Shown: positions 17,382 through 27,265, counted from the first letter of the stretch. The stretch: DNA of 64,000 nt from Microbacterium sp. B35-30 (GCF_010634855.1 NZ_MWLQ01000019.1:58806-122805); one strand, 5' to 3'. Program-made: numbers and translations. Notes: generated from the sequence alone by a model not told the origin.

Positions 17382-17534
17382 ATGGTGACCACGAGAGGCC
17401 CTGAGCAAAGCACGATTCACCCGTCAATATCCGAGTACGCAACGTTTAGACGGACCGGCGGCGAACGAATGATGCCGTCGGGCGCTGAGTCAGTCACGGT
17501 CGTCGTCCTCCCCATCGAGGAGGATGAGCGATGA
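17382..17534 (+). CDS. Small ORF translationally coupled to the transfer operon
   Basis: A 50-residue ORF with GGAG seven bases before ATG 17382. Its TGA overlaps the ATG of the next gene (ATGA). The sequence ends ESVTVVVLPIEEDER; there is no membrane segment or known motif. Coupling and ribosome site favour a real short protein or leader peptide opening the operon. Function unknown. Confidence 0.45.
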   Translation: MVTTRGPEQSTIHPSISEYATFRRTGGERMMPSGAESVTVVVLPIEEDER

Positions 17535-18268
17535 CGGACGCACGCAAGAGCAACAGGTGGGGCCTCGTGTGGGCGCTGGCCGGAGGCGCCATCCTTGTCG
17601 TGGCGATCATCGTGATCGCGCTGACCTCCCTCCTCGCTCAGCCCCCGGAGACGACTCCGTCACCGCTGCCCTCCGCCGGTTCGACACCGACGAGTAGGCC
17701 AACGGACGAACCTGGCCAGGCGTTCGTCGATTCTTCTGTCATAGACAACGGCTGGATCCCAGAGCCGATCACCACCGATGCCGACGTATACGTCCGCGCG
17801 GCGCTGGCTGCGGCATCCACTTTCGATACGCAGAACAGCACCCGCTCCGACTGGCTCACCTACCTCGACACGTGGTTCACCCCAGACACGCGGTACACGT
17901 CGCAGGAGGATCGCGAAGACGATATGCGCGCGTCACAGCTGGAACTGCGGCAGGCAGTCGTGCTGCCCGAAGAGGAGTGGGACTCGCTCGCGAACGAGGC
18001 CGGCCGGGTAGCCGCCGATGTGCGTGGCGAGATCACGTACAGCGAGGTGCCCGATGACGCCTCCGGCGATATGCGCATTGGAACCGCCGACGTCTTGCTG
18101 ACCTTCACTCGCTCCGACGCCACAGGCACCGAATCGTCGTACGACGAAACCGTGCGCGTGAGCGTTCAGGTGCTCTGCGGCGAAGGATCGATTCCCACCC
18201 CGAACACCGTCCAGCAGCCGGGAGACTGCAAGGTTGTTCGCTACATCTCGGGGTCATTGGAGCCCTGA
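17531..18268 (+). CDS. Conjugal transfer protein, VirB8/TcpC-like, single-pass
   Basis: A 245-residue protein with a short cytoplasmic start, one membrane helix (about residues 10-35), a Pro/Ser/Thr-rich linker and a ~180-residue exported domain. Position at the head of a type IV secretion operon and this topology match VirB8/TcpC-type assembly proteins, which scaffold the channel at the membrane face. No catalytic motif is seen. It is coupled to the small ORF upstream and ends one base before the peptidase gene. Assignment rests on context and topology rather than clear sequence identity. Confidence 0.65.
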   Translation: MTDARKSNRWGLVWALAGGAILVVAIIVIALTSLLAQPPETTPSPLPSAGSTPTSRPTDEPGQAFVDSSVIDNGWIPEPITTDADVYVRAALAAASTFDTQNSTRSDWLTYLDTWFTPDTRYTSQEDREDDMRASQLELRQAVVLPEEEWDSLANEAGRVAADVRGEITYSEVPDDASGDMRIGTADVLLTFTRSDATGTESSYDETVRVSVQVLCGEGSIPTPNTVQQPGDCKVVRYISGSLEP

Positions 18269-18269
18269 C

Positions 18270-18881
18270 ATGGGTGCCCCGGTCGCCGCCGCCACAGCCC
18301 TCGCGAACACGAGGACCGGCCGCAGGATCGTGATCGGGGCAGTCCTCTTCTTCACTCTCGTCACCGCGTTCTTCTTGACCCCGCTCATCACGATCCCCTT
18401 CGCGGTCGCTGGTCAGTCCGTGAGCACTGTCGAGAAGGCGCAGCCCGTTCCCGCCGCGAACGGAGAGTGGGGATACCCGCTCGCGGGTGGCTACTCCAAA
18501 GGGCGCGGCTACGGCTACAACCCGGTGAACGGCTGCAACTACTGCTCCAAGAATCACCAGGGCTACGACATGGCGCAGGGCTGCGGCGCGACGATCTACG
18601 CGGCCGGCGCCGGACGTGTCATCACCGCGGGCTCCTTCCACGGGTGGGGCAACACCGTGCGCATCGACCACGGTGGCGAGCTGGTCACCCTATACGGCCA
18701 CATGCAGTGGGACTCCATCCGCGTCAGGGTCGGCGAGAACGTCACGGCGGGTACGCCGCTCGGCGCCGAGGGGAACACCGGCCGTTCCTTCGGCTGTCAC
18801 CTGCACTACGAGGTACAGCGCGACGGAACTGCCATCGATCCGCAACCATTCATGGCCGCGCTCGGCCTCCCGCTCAAGTGA
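18270..18881 (+). CDS. M23 (LytM) peptidoglycan endopeptidase of the transfer apparatus
   Basis: A 203-residue protein with an N-terminal membrane helix (about 20-47) and an exported M23 domain. HQGYD gives His96 and Asp100, and HLH gives His177 and His179, the expected zinc ligands and catalytic His. ATG at 18270 follows the preceding stop by one base with GGAG at seven. In Gram-positive conjugation such hydrolases open the cell wall for the channel. Confidence 0.9.
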   Translation: MGAPVAAATALANTRTGRRIVIGAVLFFTLVTAFFLTPLITIPFAVAGQSVSTVEKAQPVPAANGEWGYPLAGGYSKGRGYGYNPVNGCNYCSKNHQGYDMAQGCGATIYAAGAGRVITAGSFHGWGNTVRIDHGGELVTLYGHMQWDSIRVRVGENVTAGTPLGAEGNTGRSFGCHLHYEVQRDGTAIDPQPFMAALGLPLK

Positions 18882-18908
18882 CGCCACCGCCAACCAAGGG
18901 AGCACACA

Positions 18909-19208
18909 ATGTACTACTCACAGTCGTATCCGGCGGATGTCGATATCCCAGACATCGAGCCGGACTTCTCGGCGCCGTTCTTCCAGGGGTTCCAGGTCGT
19001 CGCGTCGTACATCCTCGCCGGCGCCATGATCGTCGTCCTGATCATGCTGATCATCGCCGGCGCGGCTCTCGCCTTCCGTGGCCTCGCGTCTGACCGGGTG
19101 CGTACTTGGGCTGGCGAGAACATCCTCTGGATCTTCATCGCCGCCGCGGTGCTCGGCGCCGCGAGCGGCCTGTTCCAGTGGTTCATCAACTTCGACTTCG
19201 GATTCTGA
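18909..19208 (+). CDS. Two-helix membrane protein, pilin-like (VirB2/TrbC-like)
   Basis: A 99-residue protein with two hydrophobic helices (about 32-57 and 70-92) separated by a short basic loop RGLASDRVRTWAGE. Size, topology and place between the peptidase and VirB6-like gene fit the VirB2/TrbC pilin-like class. TGATG overlaps with the following start. Sequence alone does not prove the assignment. Confidence 0.7.
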   Translation: MYYSQSYPADVDIPDIEPDFSAPFFQGFQVVASYILAGAMIVVLIMLIIAGAALAFRGLASDRVRTWAGENILWIFIAAAVLGAASGLFQWFINFDFGF

Positions 19209-20671
19209 TGCGTACCGCGCGTGCCGTGCTGATCGGATGCCTCGCGGGCGTCGGTCTCGCGATGAGCGCGCTCGTGCCAGCCGAGGCGGCGATGCCGGCG
19301 CAAGGCCCGCGAGCAACGGCGGGCGCGGCATCCGTGACTGGAGAACCGTGGTCGTCACCCGCGTATCCCGTCGAATGTCTTCGAGCCGGGACGCAGATCA
19401 CCTGCACGCCGCAGAACACTGCCGACATCAAACCGCAGCAGTGCTTCATCAACGTGTTTCTGGCAGGGTCCAAGGCGACTGTCTGCACAACTTATGAGGA
19501 TCACGTCGTGGCGATCAAGGCGAGCGGAGGCAAACCGCTCCTCGTCGAATACGGATGCTCCCTCGGCGACGTGGTCTGCCTCACGTTCGAGAACGCCGGC
19601 CGTGGCATGGCACTATCCGCCACGGGCGCGATGTTCGCCGTCGCCCAGAACATGCGATTCGACACCTCCTCCGTCCTCTGGACAGCCGCGATCACCGAGT
19701 GGTCCTTCTGGCAATGGGCGATTCTCGCCGTGCTGTTCGGCGCGATGGTGTGGGCCATCGCCGCCGCCATCGTCTCGGGCGACCGCTCCGAACTCATCGG
19801 AGCGATCGTTCGCAGCTTCATCGCCTTCCCTGCCACGGCGATCACGTTATGGGCAATCGGCCACCTTCTGAACGCGATCGATGACCTCACCTGGTACGTC
19901 ATGAATCGCGACGGCCCCGAAGGTCTCTTCTCCACCCTCCAGTCGGTCATGTGGGCGGGCGGCCAGGCCAACTACTTCTTCGCGTTCGTGATCCACGGAC
20001 TCCTCATGATCGGGATGCTGCTGCTGATGCTCGTCTTCGCTTTCCGGAACATCGTGCTCGCCGCCCTGATCGCGGTCGGACCGATCGCATGGATGCTGTA
20101 CCCGGTGCGCTCCGTCGGACCGCAGTGGGTCGTCCGCTACGTCTCGGCCGTCGCGGTGCTGCTACTGACCGGCCCGTTGACCATCGGGTTCATGACACTG
20201 ATCGTCAACGGCCTCGCTAACGTGACGACGATCTGGGATCCGCAGTCGTGGCCGCTTCTGATCGGACTCGTGCTGGTGGCTTTCGCACCGTTCGCGGTCT
20301 TTGGCCTGTTCAGCTTCGTCGGTGCCGTTGCGGCCGACTCGGTCGGCTCCCGCATTGGGTCCGGGGCGGGGCGGGCTGCGTCGAACGCAGCGCGCTCTGC
20401 CGCTCGCATCCCGAGCCGATTCCACGCGACCCCCGCCGGGGTGACATCCGCCGGCGCAACCGGCGGCACGTCAGCCAGCGACGGTCGCTCCTCCGGTGGT
20501 CCACCGCGCGGTCCCTCGAGGCCATCCGGCCCCTCGGGTTCCGCCGGTCCGTCACGAGCGTCGACCCCCTCGCAACCGTCGAGTCCGACGCCCAGCTCAG
20601 CTACGTCGCCGCAGCGCGGCCGTACGACCACCAGCACTCCCCCACCTCCGCGCACTGAGAGGACAGCGTGA
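19208..20671 (+). CDS. Polytopic conjugation channel protein, VirB6/TrbL-like
   Basis: A 487-residue protein with a signal-like N-terminal helix, a Cys-containing exported segment (residues ~45-115), then at least five membrane helices through residue ~385. A Ser/Pro/Gly/Thr-rich low-complexity tail of about 90 residues follows. This matches VirB6/TrbL-type channel components in actinobacterial elements. ATG 19208 overlaps the upstream stop (TGATG), and its own stop overlaps the GTG of the next gene. Confidence 0.75.
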   Translation: MRTARAVLIGCLAGVGLAMSALVPAEAAMPAQGPRATAGAASVTGEPWSSPAYPVECLRAGTQITCTPQNTADIKPQQCFINVFLAGSKATVCTTYEDHVVAIKASGGKPLLVEYGCSLGDVVCLTFENAGRGMALSATGAMFAVAQNMRFDTSSVLWTAAITEWSFWQWAILAVLFGAMVWAIAAAIVSGDRSELIGAIVRSFIAFPATAITLWAIGHLLNAIDDLTWYVMNRDGPEGLFSTLQSVMWAGGQANYFFAFVIHGLLMIGMLLLMLVFAFRNIVLAALIAVGPIAWMLYPVRSVGPQWVVRYVSAVAVLLLTGPLTIGFMTLIVNGLANVTTIWDPQSWPLLIGLVLVAFAPFAVFGLFSFVGAVAADSVGSRIGSGAGRAASNAARSAARIPSRFHATPAGVTSAGATGGTSASDGRSSGGPPRGPSRPSGPSGSAGPSRASTPSQPSSPTPSSATSPQRGRTTTSTPPPPRTERTA

Positions 20672-22161
20672 TGACAATTCAGGATCTCTCCCGACCAGTG
20701 CGGCTGCCGCGCCGCTCCCGTCAGGGCGTCGTGATGGGCATGGACAGCTGGCAGCTCGCGTGCGTCGCCGTCGCAGCGATCGTCGTGCTGATCTGCGTCA
20801 ACAGATTCGGGCCTCCCGGACTGGTCTACGGCGCGCCGATCTATGTCCCGATCGGGGCGTTCGCGTTCGTGACCGTGCATGGCGACTCGGCGCCCAGGCA
20901 GGCGGGGCTCTGGCTCATGAAGCAGCTCCGCCACACTCTCGGAGCCACCAAGCACATCTACCGACCCGAGCGTCCCCATGTTGCAGGCACACTCAACCTC
21001 CCCGGCATCCGGGCGTCCGTGCAGATTTGGGACGTCGAGGGTGTCGCATGCGTCTACAACCCACACGATCGGTCCGTGTCGGTGACCGCCGAGGTCGAGG
21101 TCGAGGGGTTTCTCATGAAGGACATCCCGGAGCGTTTCGACCTCGCCCAACAGTGGTCGCCTGTCCTGGCGTCGTTCACACAGCGCCCGGGGGTCAAGCG
21201 CGCGGTATTGCAGGAGCGAACGATCCCGACCACCATCCGCGCGGCGCGCGACCACTACGAGACGGTGATGATCAAGCGCGGACTGGACGCGGCATCGCCG
21301 GTCAACCGCAACTACGAGCAGGTGCTGAATCGCGCCGAGCCGTTCGCGGTGTCGCACCGCAACTACCTCACGTTCACCCTCGATCTCATCGCTCTCGGCC
21401 CTCAGTTGAAGGCGCTGGGCGGCGGCGAGGGCGCAGTGAAGTCGCTGGCCGCGCTCGAAGCGCGCAACCTCGCCGACGCGCTGCGTGCCTCGCGCATCAC
21501 GGTCCGCCGCTGGCTCTCGCCGCGCGATGTCGCCGCGTTGACACGAGTTGCGTTCGATCCGGAGTTCGCCGCGAACGTGCAGAACCGCCCCGACGACAAG
21601 ATGGGTGTCGACTCCGTTGCGATCGGGCCGATGTACCTCGAGGAGCCGCGCGGCCAGAACGGGGTGGTCTACAGCGACTCGGGCGTGCACACCACGATGT
21701 GGATTCACGAGTGGCCGCGGTCGGATGCCGCGATCGGCTTCGTCGAGCCGATCGTGTTCGCTCGGATGCCGTCCACCGGTGAGGCAATCACTCACATCCT
21801 TTCCATCGTGCTGACGCCGGTGTCAGTGAAGAAGGCGATGAAGCGGATCGAGGACGACAAGAAAATCTGGCGAGGGAACGAGAAACTTCGAGCCAAGCGC
21901 GGCGCCGACGGGTCCGCGGCCGATGCTGCGGACTGGGACGCGCTGGAAAGACAGGAGGAGGAGATCGTCGCCGGTCACGGCGAGTTCCGCTATGGCGCGT
22001 ACTTGACCGTCACCGCGCCGGACGAGGCGAAGCTCGATCAGGCGATCGCCGGCATGCGGAACGCGCTCGCGCGAGCGGGAATGGAGCCGCAGATCCTGTA
22101 CTGCCAACAGGCGGAGGCGCTGATGGTCAACGCGCTGCCCATCGGCTTGGGGATGAAGTGA
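20668..22161 (+). CDS. SCO6880-family conjugation protein
   Basis: A 497-residue protein with a basic N-terminus, two hydrophobic helices (about 28-70) and a long soluble domain. It matches the SCO6880 family found next to VirB4-like ATPases in actinobacterial conjugative elements, where it probably represents the PrgI/VirB3 plus VirB4 N-terminal part. No Walker motif is present. GTG at 20668 overlaps the upstream stop; ATG at 20671 is the adjacent alternative. Confidence 0.85.
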   Translation: MMTIQDLSRPVRLPRRSRQGVVMGMDSWQLACVAVAAIVVLICVNRFGPPGLVYGAPIYVPIGAFAFVTVHGDSAPRQAGLWLMKQLRHTLGATKHIYRPERPHVAGTLNLPGIRASVQIWDVEGVACVYNPHDRSVSVTAEVEVEGFLMKDIPERFDLAQQWSPVLASFTQRPGVKRAVLQERTIPTTIRAARDHYETVMIKRGLDAASPVNRNYEQVLNRAEPFAVSHRNYLTFTLDLIALGPQLKALGGGEGAVKSLAALEARNLADALRASRITVRRWLSPRDVAALTRVAFDPEFAANVQNRPDDKMGVDSVAIGPMYLEEPRGQNGVVYSDSGVHTTMWIHEWPRSDAAIGFVEPIVFARMPSTGEAITHILSIVLTPVSVKKAMKRIEDDKKIWRGNEKLRAKRGADGSAADAADWDALERQEEEIVAGHGEFRYGAYLTVTAPDEAKLDQAIAGMRNALARAGMEPQILYCQQAEALMVNALPIGLGMK

Positions 22162-23762
22162 TGGCGCGCCAGGCAGCCGTTTTCGAGTCGGGCCATCTCT
22201 CCAAGCGCGAGCGGCGCAACCTCCAGCGGGAGGTCAGCCGCACCACTCGCGACATGGAGCCTCGGAAGCCGAAGCGACGCGACCGCGCCATGCCCGAGGC
22301 GGCGGTCCCCGGGGCATTCGGTCCAGGGCTGACGGATGGCGGCTACTGGAATCTGGCGCGACCGTCGATCGCGGCGCACCAGGCGACGTCCCGCCAGATC
22401 GCCGGCATCTATCCCTTCGTCGCGGATGCCGGGCTCGGCCACAAGGGACCGGTCCTGGGCGTCGACCTCAATGCCGACGCGCTGTGGCACTTCTCACCGT
22501 GGGAAACGTACGCCATCGGCGAGGGTCGCGGAACGTTCTCAACGAACCTCCTCGTGCTCGGTGCGTACCGGGCGGGCAAGAGCGGCACAGTGAAGACCTT
22601 GGTGACCCGCTCGATCGCATTCGGACACCGCGCGGTGGTGCCCTCCGATCCGAAGGGCGAGTGGGTCGCCGTGGCGGAGGCGGTCCCCGGTGGTGTGGTC
22701 ATCCGGATCGGCGGAGGGAGCACCGCACGCCTCAACCCGCTCGACCGCGGGCCACGCCGAGCGGATGCCGACGACGAGCAGGACGAGAAGATGGTGCGGC
22801 AACGACGCATCACGACCCTCATCTCACTTGTCGAGATGGCACTCGGAAGCACACGGCTCACCGCCGTGGAGCACGCTGCGATCCACGAAGCCCTCGAACG
22901 GTGCATCGTCGCGACAGGCGACCGGCCGACGCTCCGGGGCGTCTACGACCAGCTCGGAACGATCGTCGACGATGCCGGCACCGACTTCCGACTCTCCGAT
23001 GGTGCCGTCCAGCCGCGCTTCGTGCTGCGTCGTTTCGTCGACGGCGACCTCTCGGGGCTGTTCGAGGACGAGTCAACGGTTTCGTTCGACGCGGATGCCC
23101 CGATCGTCGTCGTCGACACGTCCGAGCTCTTCGCGCGTAGCGAGCTGGTCGCGCAGCTCACCCAGGTGTGCACGACCGCGTGGATCCAGGCGGTCGTGTC
23201 GGACCGATCTGCTGGCCGCACCCGCTACCTGATCCGCGAAGAGGGCTGGCGCGACATGACGAGTCTCGCCGCGCTGCAGATGTTCCAGCAGTGGCTGAAG
23301 CTCTCCCGCCACTACGGGATCAGCAACATCGTCATCCTGCACAAGATGGGCGACCTCGATGCCGTCGGCGATGCCGACTCGAAAGAGCGAAATCTCGCCT
23401 ACTCGATCGTCGGCGACATCGAAAACAAGTTCATCTTCCGGGTCAACCACCAAGAGACCGCGAGCCTACGAGACCGGTTGAACATCCCTGCCACTCACGT
23501 CGACGACGCACGACGGTTGCGGATGGGAGTGTTCCTCGCGTACGTCGGCCAACACGCGTACGTCGTCGACTGCTTCGCCACGTCGACCGACTGGGAGTAC
23601 GAGCTCTTCAAGACCGACGAGGCGATGCAAGCCCCCGATCGCGACGAGGGAGCTCTCCGATTCATCGACTCCGACGACCTCGACCGGTACTGGCCGGAGC
23701 CGTCCCCCGCCGACGCCAGCCTCGACGGCTGGCTCAATGCCACCTGGAAGGAGGCCCCGTGA
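22158..23762 (+). CDS. VirB4-like transfer ATPase
   Basis: A 534-residue soluble ATPase. LVLGAYRAGKSGT holds Walker A at about residues 135-143, DAPIVVVDTSELF is the Walker B region, and REEGWRDMTSLAALQMFQQWLKLSRHYGISNIVILHK is the typical C-terminal HerA/VirB4 block. Starts: GTG 22158 or ATG 22161; the stop overlaps the next ATG (TGATG). It should power assembly or substrate transfer together with the SCO6880 protein. Confidence 0.88.
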   Translation: MMARQAAVFESGHLSKRERRNLQREVSRTTRDMEPRKPKRRDRAMPEAAVPGAFGPGLTDGGYWNLARPSIAAHQATSRQIAGIYPFVADAGLGHKGPVLGVDLNADALWHFSPWETYAIGEGRGTFSTNLLVLGAYRAGKSGTVKTLVTRSIAFGHRAVVPSDPKGEWVAVAEAVPGGVVIRIGGGSTARLNPLDRGPRRADADDEQDEKMVRQRRITTLISLVEMALGSTRLTAVEHAAIHEALERCIVATGDRPTLRGVYDQLGTIVDDAGTDFRLSDGAVQPRFVLRRFVDGDLSGLFEDESTVSFDADAPIVVVDTSELFARSELVAQLTQVCTTAWIQAVVSDRSAGRTRYLIREEGWRDMTSLAALQMFQQWLKLSRHYGISNIVILHKMGDLDAVGDADSKERNLAYSIVGDIENKFIFRVNHQETASLRDRLNIPATHVDDARRLRMGVFLAYVGQHAYVVDCFATSTDWEYELFKTDEAMQAPDRDEGALRFIDSDDLDRYWPEPSPADASLDGWLNATWKEAP

Positions 23763-25033
23763 TGAGCCTCGACACTCGGCCCCGCACGTACGCAACGATC
23801 ACGGGCACGATCGCCACGTTCACGACCCCGGACGGTCGCGCCGAGCCCATCGCGGCCGCCGACGAAGAAGACATCCGCCAGATGATCGTCCTGCGCGCCG
23901 CTGCCGAAGCTCGACGCTCCGGAACCCCCGTCGAACTGATCACCACCGGCGACCGCGGAGACCACCACCTTCTCGTCGCTGCCGACGGCGCGATCGTCGC
24001 CGCCCCCACGACACCCACAGGTTCAGAAGACGTCACCGCCCCATCGCAACAGGGAAAGGAGGTGAGCGAACAGGCTCCGGGGCAGTCCTCCTCGCAAAGC
24101 AGTTCAGCCCCGGAGCCTCGCCCTCGAGCCTCCTTCATCACCAGCCGGAATCCGACCCTGCAGTCGCAGGGCGGGTGGCGAGGCATTCTGGCACTGCTCG
24201 GCATCCCCATCGGTCCTTCGCGAGCTGCGGTGGACCGCGCGGAGAACGAGCGGGTCGTGTCGCAGCAATGGGCAGGATGTCGCACCATCGCCGTCGTCAA
24301 CGGCAAGGGCGGCGTCGGCAAGACCATGACGACCGCGATGATCTCCGCCGTCTTCGCCCGCTACGGCGGTGGCAACGTGCTCGCCTGGGACAACAACGAC
24401 ACCCGCGGAACGCTCGGCTGGCGCACTGAACAGGGTCGGTACGACACCACCATCCGCGACCTCCTGCCCGCCGCCACCGGGCTACTCGCGCCGACCGCAT
24501 CCGTCTCCGACATCACACGCTTCGTACACCACCAGACCATCGACCGGTATGACGTGCTCCGCTCCAACCCCGAACTGCTCGCCACCGACCAGCGCATCGC
24601 CCGCGCCGAGTTCGATCTGCTGATGCAGGTCGCCGCCCGCTACTACCGCGTCGTGATCTTCGACTCCGGCAACGACGAGTCCGCCGACCGCTGGCTCCGG
24701 ATGATCGACTCGTCGTACCAGCTCGTCATTCCTACGATCTCCGCAGCCGAGTCGGCCGAGTCAGCCGCGCTCCTCCTGGATGCCCTGCGGCACCGCGACG
24801 ACCGCTCTCGCTACCTCGCCGACAACGCTGTGGTCGTGGTCACGCAGGCTGAGTCGCGCGGTGCCGCAGCGGGTACCGCGATCGCCAACGGCTTCGCCGA
24901 CCAGGTGCGAATCGTCGAGCGGATTCCCTTCGACCCCGCGCTCAAGTCGGGACCGCTGCGACTCGACGACCTCCGTCCAGCGACCAGGGACGCGTGGCTA
25001 CGAGTCGCGGCCGCGGCCGCCCGAGGACTGTAG
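23762..25033 (+). CDS. ParA/MinD-like ATPase of the transfer operon
   Basis: A 423-residue protein. Residues 1-165 are a poorly conserved, partly Ser/Gln/Pro-rich region. From ~175, VVNGKGGVGKTMT is a deviant Walker A, and the fold continues through VIFDSGNDES to RIPFDPALKSG, typical of MinD/ParA/FlhG ATPases. ATG 23762 overlaps the VirB4 stop. Such ATPases occur in actinobacterial transfer operons and may position the apparatus or the element DNA. Confidence 0.85.
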   Translation: MSLDTRPRTYATITGTIATFTTPDGRAEPIAAADEEDIRQMIVLRAAAEARRSGTPVELITTGDRGDHHLLVAADGAIVAAPTTPTGSEDVTAPSQQGKEVSEQAPGQSSSQSSSAPEPRPRASFITSRNPTLQSQGGWRGILALLGIPIGPSRAAVDRAENERVVSQQWAGCRTIAVVNGKGGVGKTMTTAMISAVFARYGGGNVLAWDNNDTRGTLGWRTEQGRYDTTIRDLLPAATGLLAPTASVSDITRFVHHQTIDRYDVLRSNPELLATDQRIARAEFDLLMQVAARYYRVVIFDSGNDESADRWLRMIDSSYQLVIPTISAAESAESAALLLDALRHRDDRSRYLADNAVVVVTQAESRGAAAGTAIANGFADQVRIVERIPFDPALKSGPLRLDDLRPATRDAWLRVAAAAARGL

Positions 25034-25043
25034 TGGGCCACTG

Positions 25044-26876
25044 ATGAACCAAGGGATGCTCGGCAAGGCGGTTGCCGTGATCATTGCCATCTCGGTCGTG
25101 CTCAGCCTCGTGTTCACCTTCCTTGCGGAGATCGTCACCCAGATGGTGTGCGGGTCACGGCCGGAGGCCCGCAATATCTTCTCCGGACTGTGGCTTGCAC
25201 TGAGCGGCGACCCCGCCACCTTCACGCCATCCGCCACCTGCGAATTGCCGATCCTCCCGATCCGCATCATCGACCTCGTCGCTGTCGGGCTGGTCCTCGG
25301 CCTCGCGTTGCTCGGACTGATCACCTACCGGCGGTACCGGCAATCCGACGCCGCCTTCATCGCCGACCTCCGATCTCGCACGGGCTTCGCCGAGGCATCC
25401 GAGATCCGCAAGCACATCTCCGCCAAGGCCGTGCTTAGCCGTGCACGTCAGTTGCGGCCCGACATCGCGCACCCGCGCGCGACCGATGTCGGCTGGCGCG
25501 TCGGCCGCTCTCGCGGCATGGACGTCTTCGTTTCGATTGAGGACTCGGTGGCTCTCGAAGGACCGCCTCGCTCGGGCAAGGGTTACCGCGTGCTGATCTC
25601 AGCGATCCTCGATTGGTCGGGCCCGCTCGTTACCACGTCAACGACGAACGACAACCTCACGGCAACCATGCGCATGCGCGAGCGTCGAGGCAACGTTCAC
25701 GTCTTCGACCCACAGGGGCTCTCCGGCGTGCGGCATCCGCTCCGCGTCTCGCCGATCGCCGGCTGCGAGGATCCGCTCGTTGCGATGCAGCGCGGCACCG
25801 CGATCATCACGGGCACCGCTCTCGGAGCGTCGACGACGAACGGCGAATGGGCACAGGCATCCGGTGCCGTGCTCGGTCGTCTGCTGCACGCTGCTGCCGT
25901 CGGTGACCGCACCATCGCCGACCTTTACAACTGGGGAACCAGCCCCGTCGTCGCTCGAAAGGCGGTCGACATTCTCCGCGCCGACGGTGCGCCAGGCTGG
26001 GGCGACAACCTCGAGGCGACGCTCGCCGGCGACGACAAGCTCGTCTCGTCGATCTGGTTTGGGGTGCAGGGTGCGGTCGCCCCGCTCGCGGTGCCAAAGA
26101 TTCGCGAGGCGCTCATGCCTCGCCCCGGCGATCGCGTGTTCGATCCGCGCGAGTTTCTGGATGCCGCCAACACGCTGTACCTCATCGGCTCGGCGTCCGG
26201 CGCATCGGCGATGGGCGGATTCCTCGGCGCACTGCTCGACGATGTCGTCGAGGTCGCGCGCACCCGCGCGCTCGCCTCCCCCGGCTCCCGGCTCGGCCAC
26301 CCGCTCGGACTCATCCTGGACGAGATCGCCAACATGTTCCGGTGGGGCAACCTCCCGCAGGTGATGGCCGACGGCGGCGGCCGCGGCATCTGCACGTTCG
26401 TCGTGCTGCAGGCGCTCTCGCAGGCCGAGACATCATGGTCCCGCGCCGAGGCCGACACCATCTGGGCCGCTGCGACCGCCAAAGTGCTGCTCGGCGGCGC
26501 CTCGCACGTCGATCACCTCCGCGACGTCGAGACGCTCCTCGGCACCCGGCAGACACGCCGGACACAGCGGTCGTGGTCGACACGCGAGACGGGCCACTCC
26601 ACGAGCGAGCAGCACGAGCGACTGCCGCTCATGTCGGTGGACGAGATTCGAAGGATGCCGCAGACGGTGGGCCTGCTCGCCTATCGCAACCGCCGCGGCG
26701 TGCTGCTCGATCTGGCCGGATGGGATGAGCGTCGTGATGCTCGCGCAATCCAGACGGGCAAGCGCGACACCGAGACCGAGCAGCGAGAGGTCTTCGACGA
26801 TGCGTCCCGAGTCGGCACCGATCCCGTGCAGCCCGCCGCCGACGTGGTGGATGCCGAGGCGGTGAAGGACGAGTGA
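25044..26876 (+). CDS. Type IV coupling protein (VirD4/TraG-like)
   Basis: A 610-residue protein with two N-terminal membrane helices (about 8-30 and 72-95). LEGPPRSGKGYR is Walker A at 173-180, LGLILDEIANM is Walker B and LQALSQAETSW follows, as in VirD4/TraG ATPases that bring the relaxase-DNA complex to the channel. ATG at 25044 starts 10 bases after the ParA stop; a longer frame begins inside the ParA gene. The stop overlaps the HNH gene's GTG. Confidence 0.93.
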   Translation: MNQGMLGKAVAVIIAISVVLSLVFTFLAEIVTQMVCGSRPEARNIFSGLWLALSGDPATFTPSATCELPILPIRIIDLVAVGLVLGLALLGLITYRRYRQSDAAFIADLRSRTGFAEASEIRKHISAKAVLSRARQLRPDIAHPRATDVGWRVGRSRGMDVFVSIEDSVALEGPPRSGKGYRVLISAILDWSGPLVTTSTTNDNLTATMRMRERRGNVHVFDPQGLSGVRHPLRVSPIAGCEDPLVAMQRGTAIITGTALGASTTNGEWAQASGAVLGRLLHAAAVGDRTIADLYNWGTSPVVARKAVDILRADGAPGWGDNLEATLAGDDKLVSSIWFGVQGAVAPLAVPKIREALMPRPGDRVFDPREFLDAANTLYLIGSASGASAMGGFLGALLDDVVEVARTRALASPGSRLGHPLGLILDEIANMFRWGNLPQVMADGGGRGICTFVVLQALSQAETSWSRAEADTIWAAATAKVLLGGASHVDHLRDVETLLGTRQTRRTQRSWSTRETGHSTSEQHERLPLMSVDEIRRMPQTVGLLAYRNRRGVLLDLAGWDERRDARAIQTGKRDTETEQREVFDDASRVGTDPVQPAADVVDAEAVKDE

Positions 26877-27265
26877 CGAACCGCCGAAAGTCCGCACTCC
26901 GGAACTCCTACAGATCGGAGTTCCTCCGCTCGCCGGCATGGTTTGCTCGCCGGGACCGGTGGTTCCGCAAGCAGGAGCGGCTCGGTGGTCCGCTGTCGTG
27001 CGCCGCGTGCGGGCGGCTCGCACGCAAGCAGCAGCTCGAGCTTCACCATCTCGACTACGCCGGAGTTAGCTTCGTCGACGGCGCGTGGCGCGCGGTCGAA
27101 CGGCATGACGACCTCGTGCCGCTGCACCGCTACTGTCATGACCTGTTGCACCGCCTCATCGACCGCGACGTCGTGCTGGCGCGTTACCGGTCCCGCAGGG
27201 ACGCGTCGGCGTTCGCGCTCGAACGACTTCGGATCAAGCTCACCGCGTCGGAGGAGTCGTCGTGA
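26873..27265 (+). CDS. HNH-type small nuclease-like protein
   Basis: A 130-residue basic protein. CAACGRLARKQQLELHHLDY and DLVPLHRYCHDLLH fit the HNH pattern: paired Cys, His-His, and a final His near the second Cys. GTG 26873 overlaps the coupling-protein stop, and its stop overlaps the next ATG (ATGA). Within the transfer operon it may process DNA or simply bind it; the nuclease role is inferred from the motif. Confidence 0.7.
   Translation: MTNRRKSALRNSYRSEFLRSPAWFARRDRWFRKQERLGGPLSCAACGRLARKQQLELHHLDYAGVSFVDGAWRAVERHDDLVPLHRYCHDLLHRLIDRDVVLARYRSRRDASAFALERLRIKLTASEESS

Noticed and set aside
16740..17534. 264-codon plus-strand frame across the winged-helix gene
   Set aside because: The first two thirds is antisense to a clear winged-helix protein and has shadow-like composition. 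Only the last 50 codons, with their own start and ribosome site, are kept.
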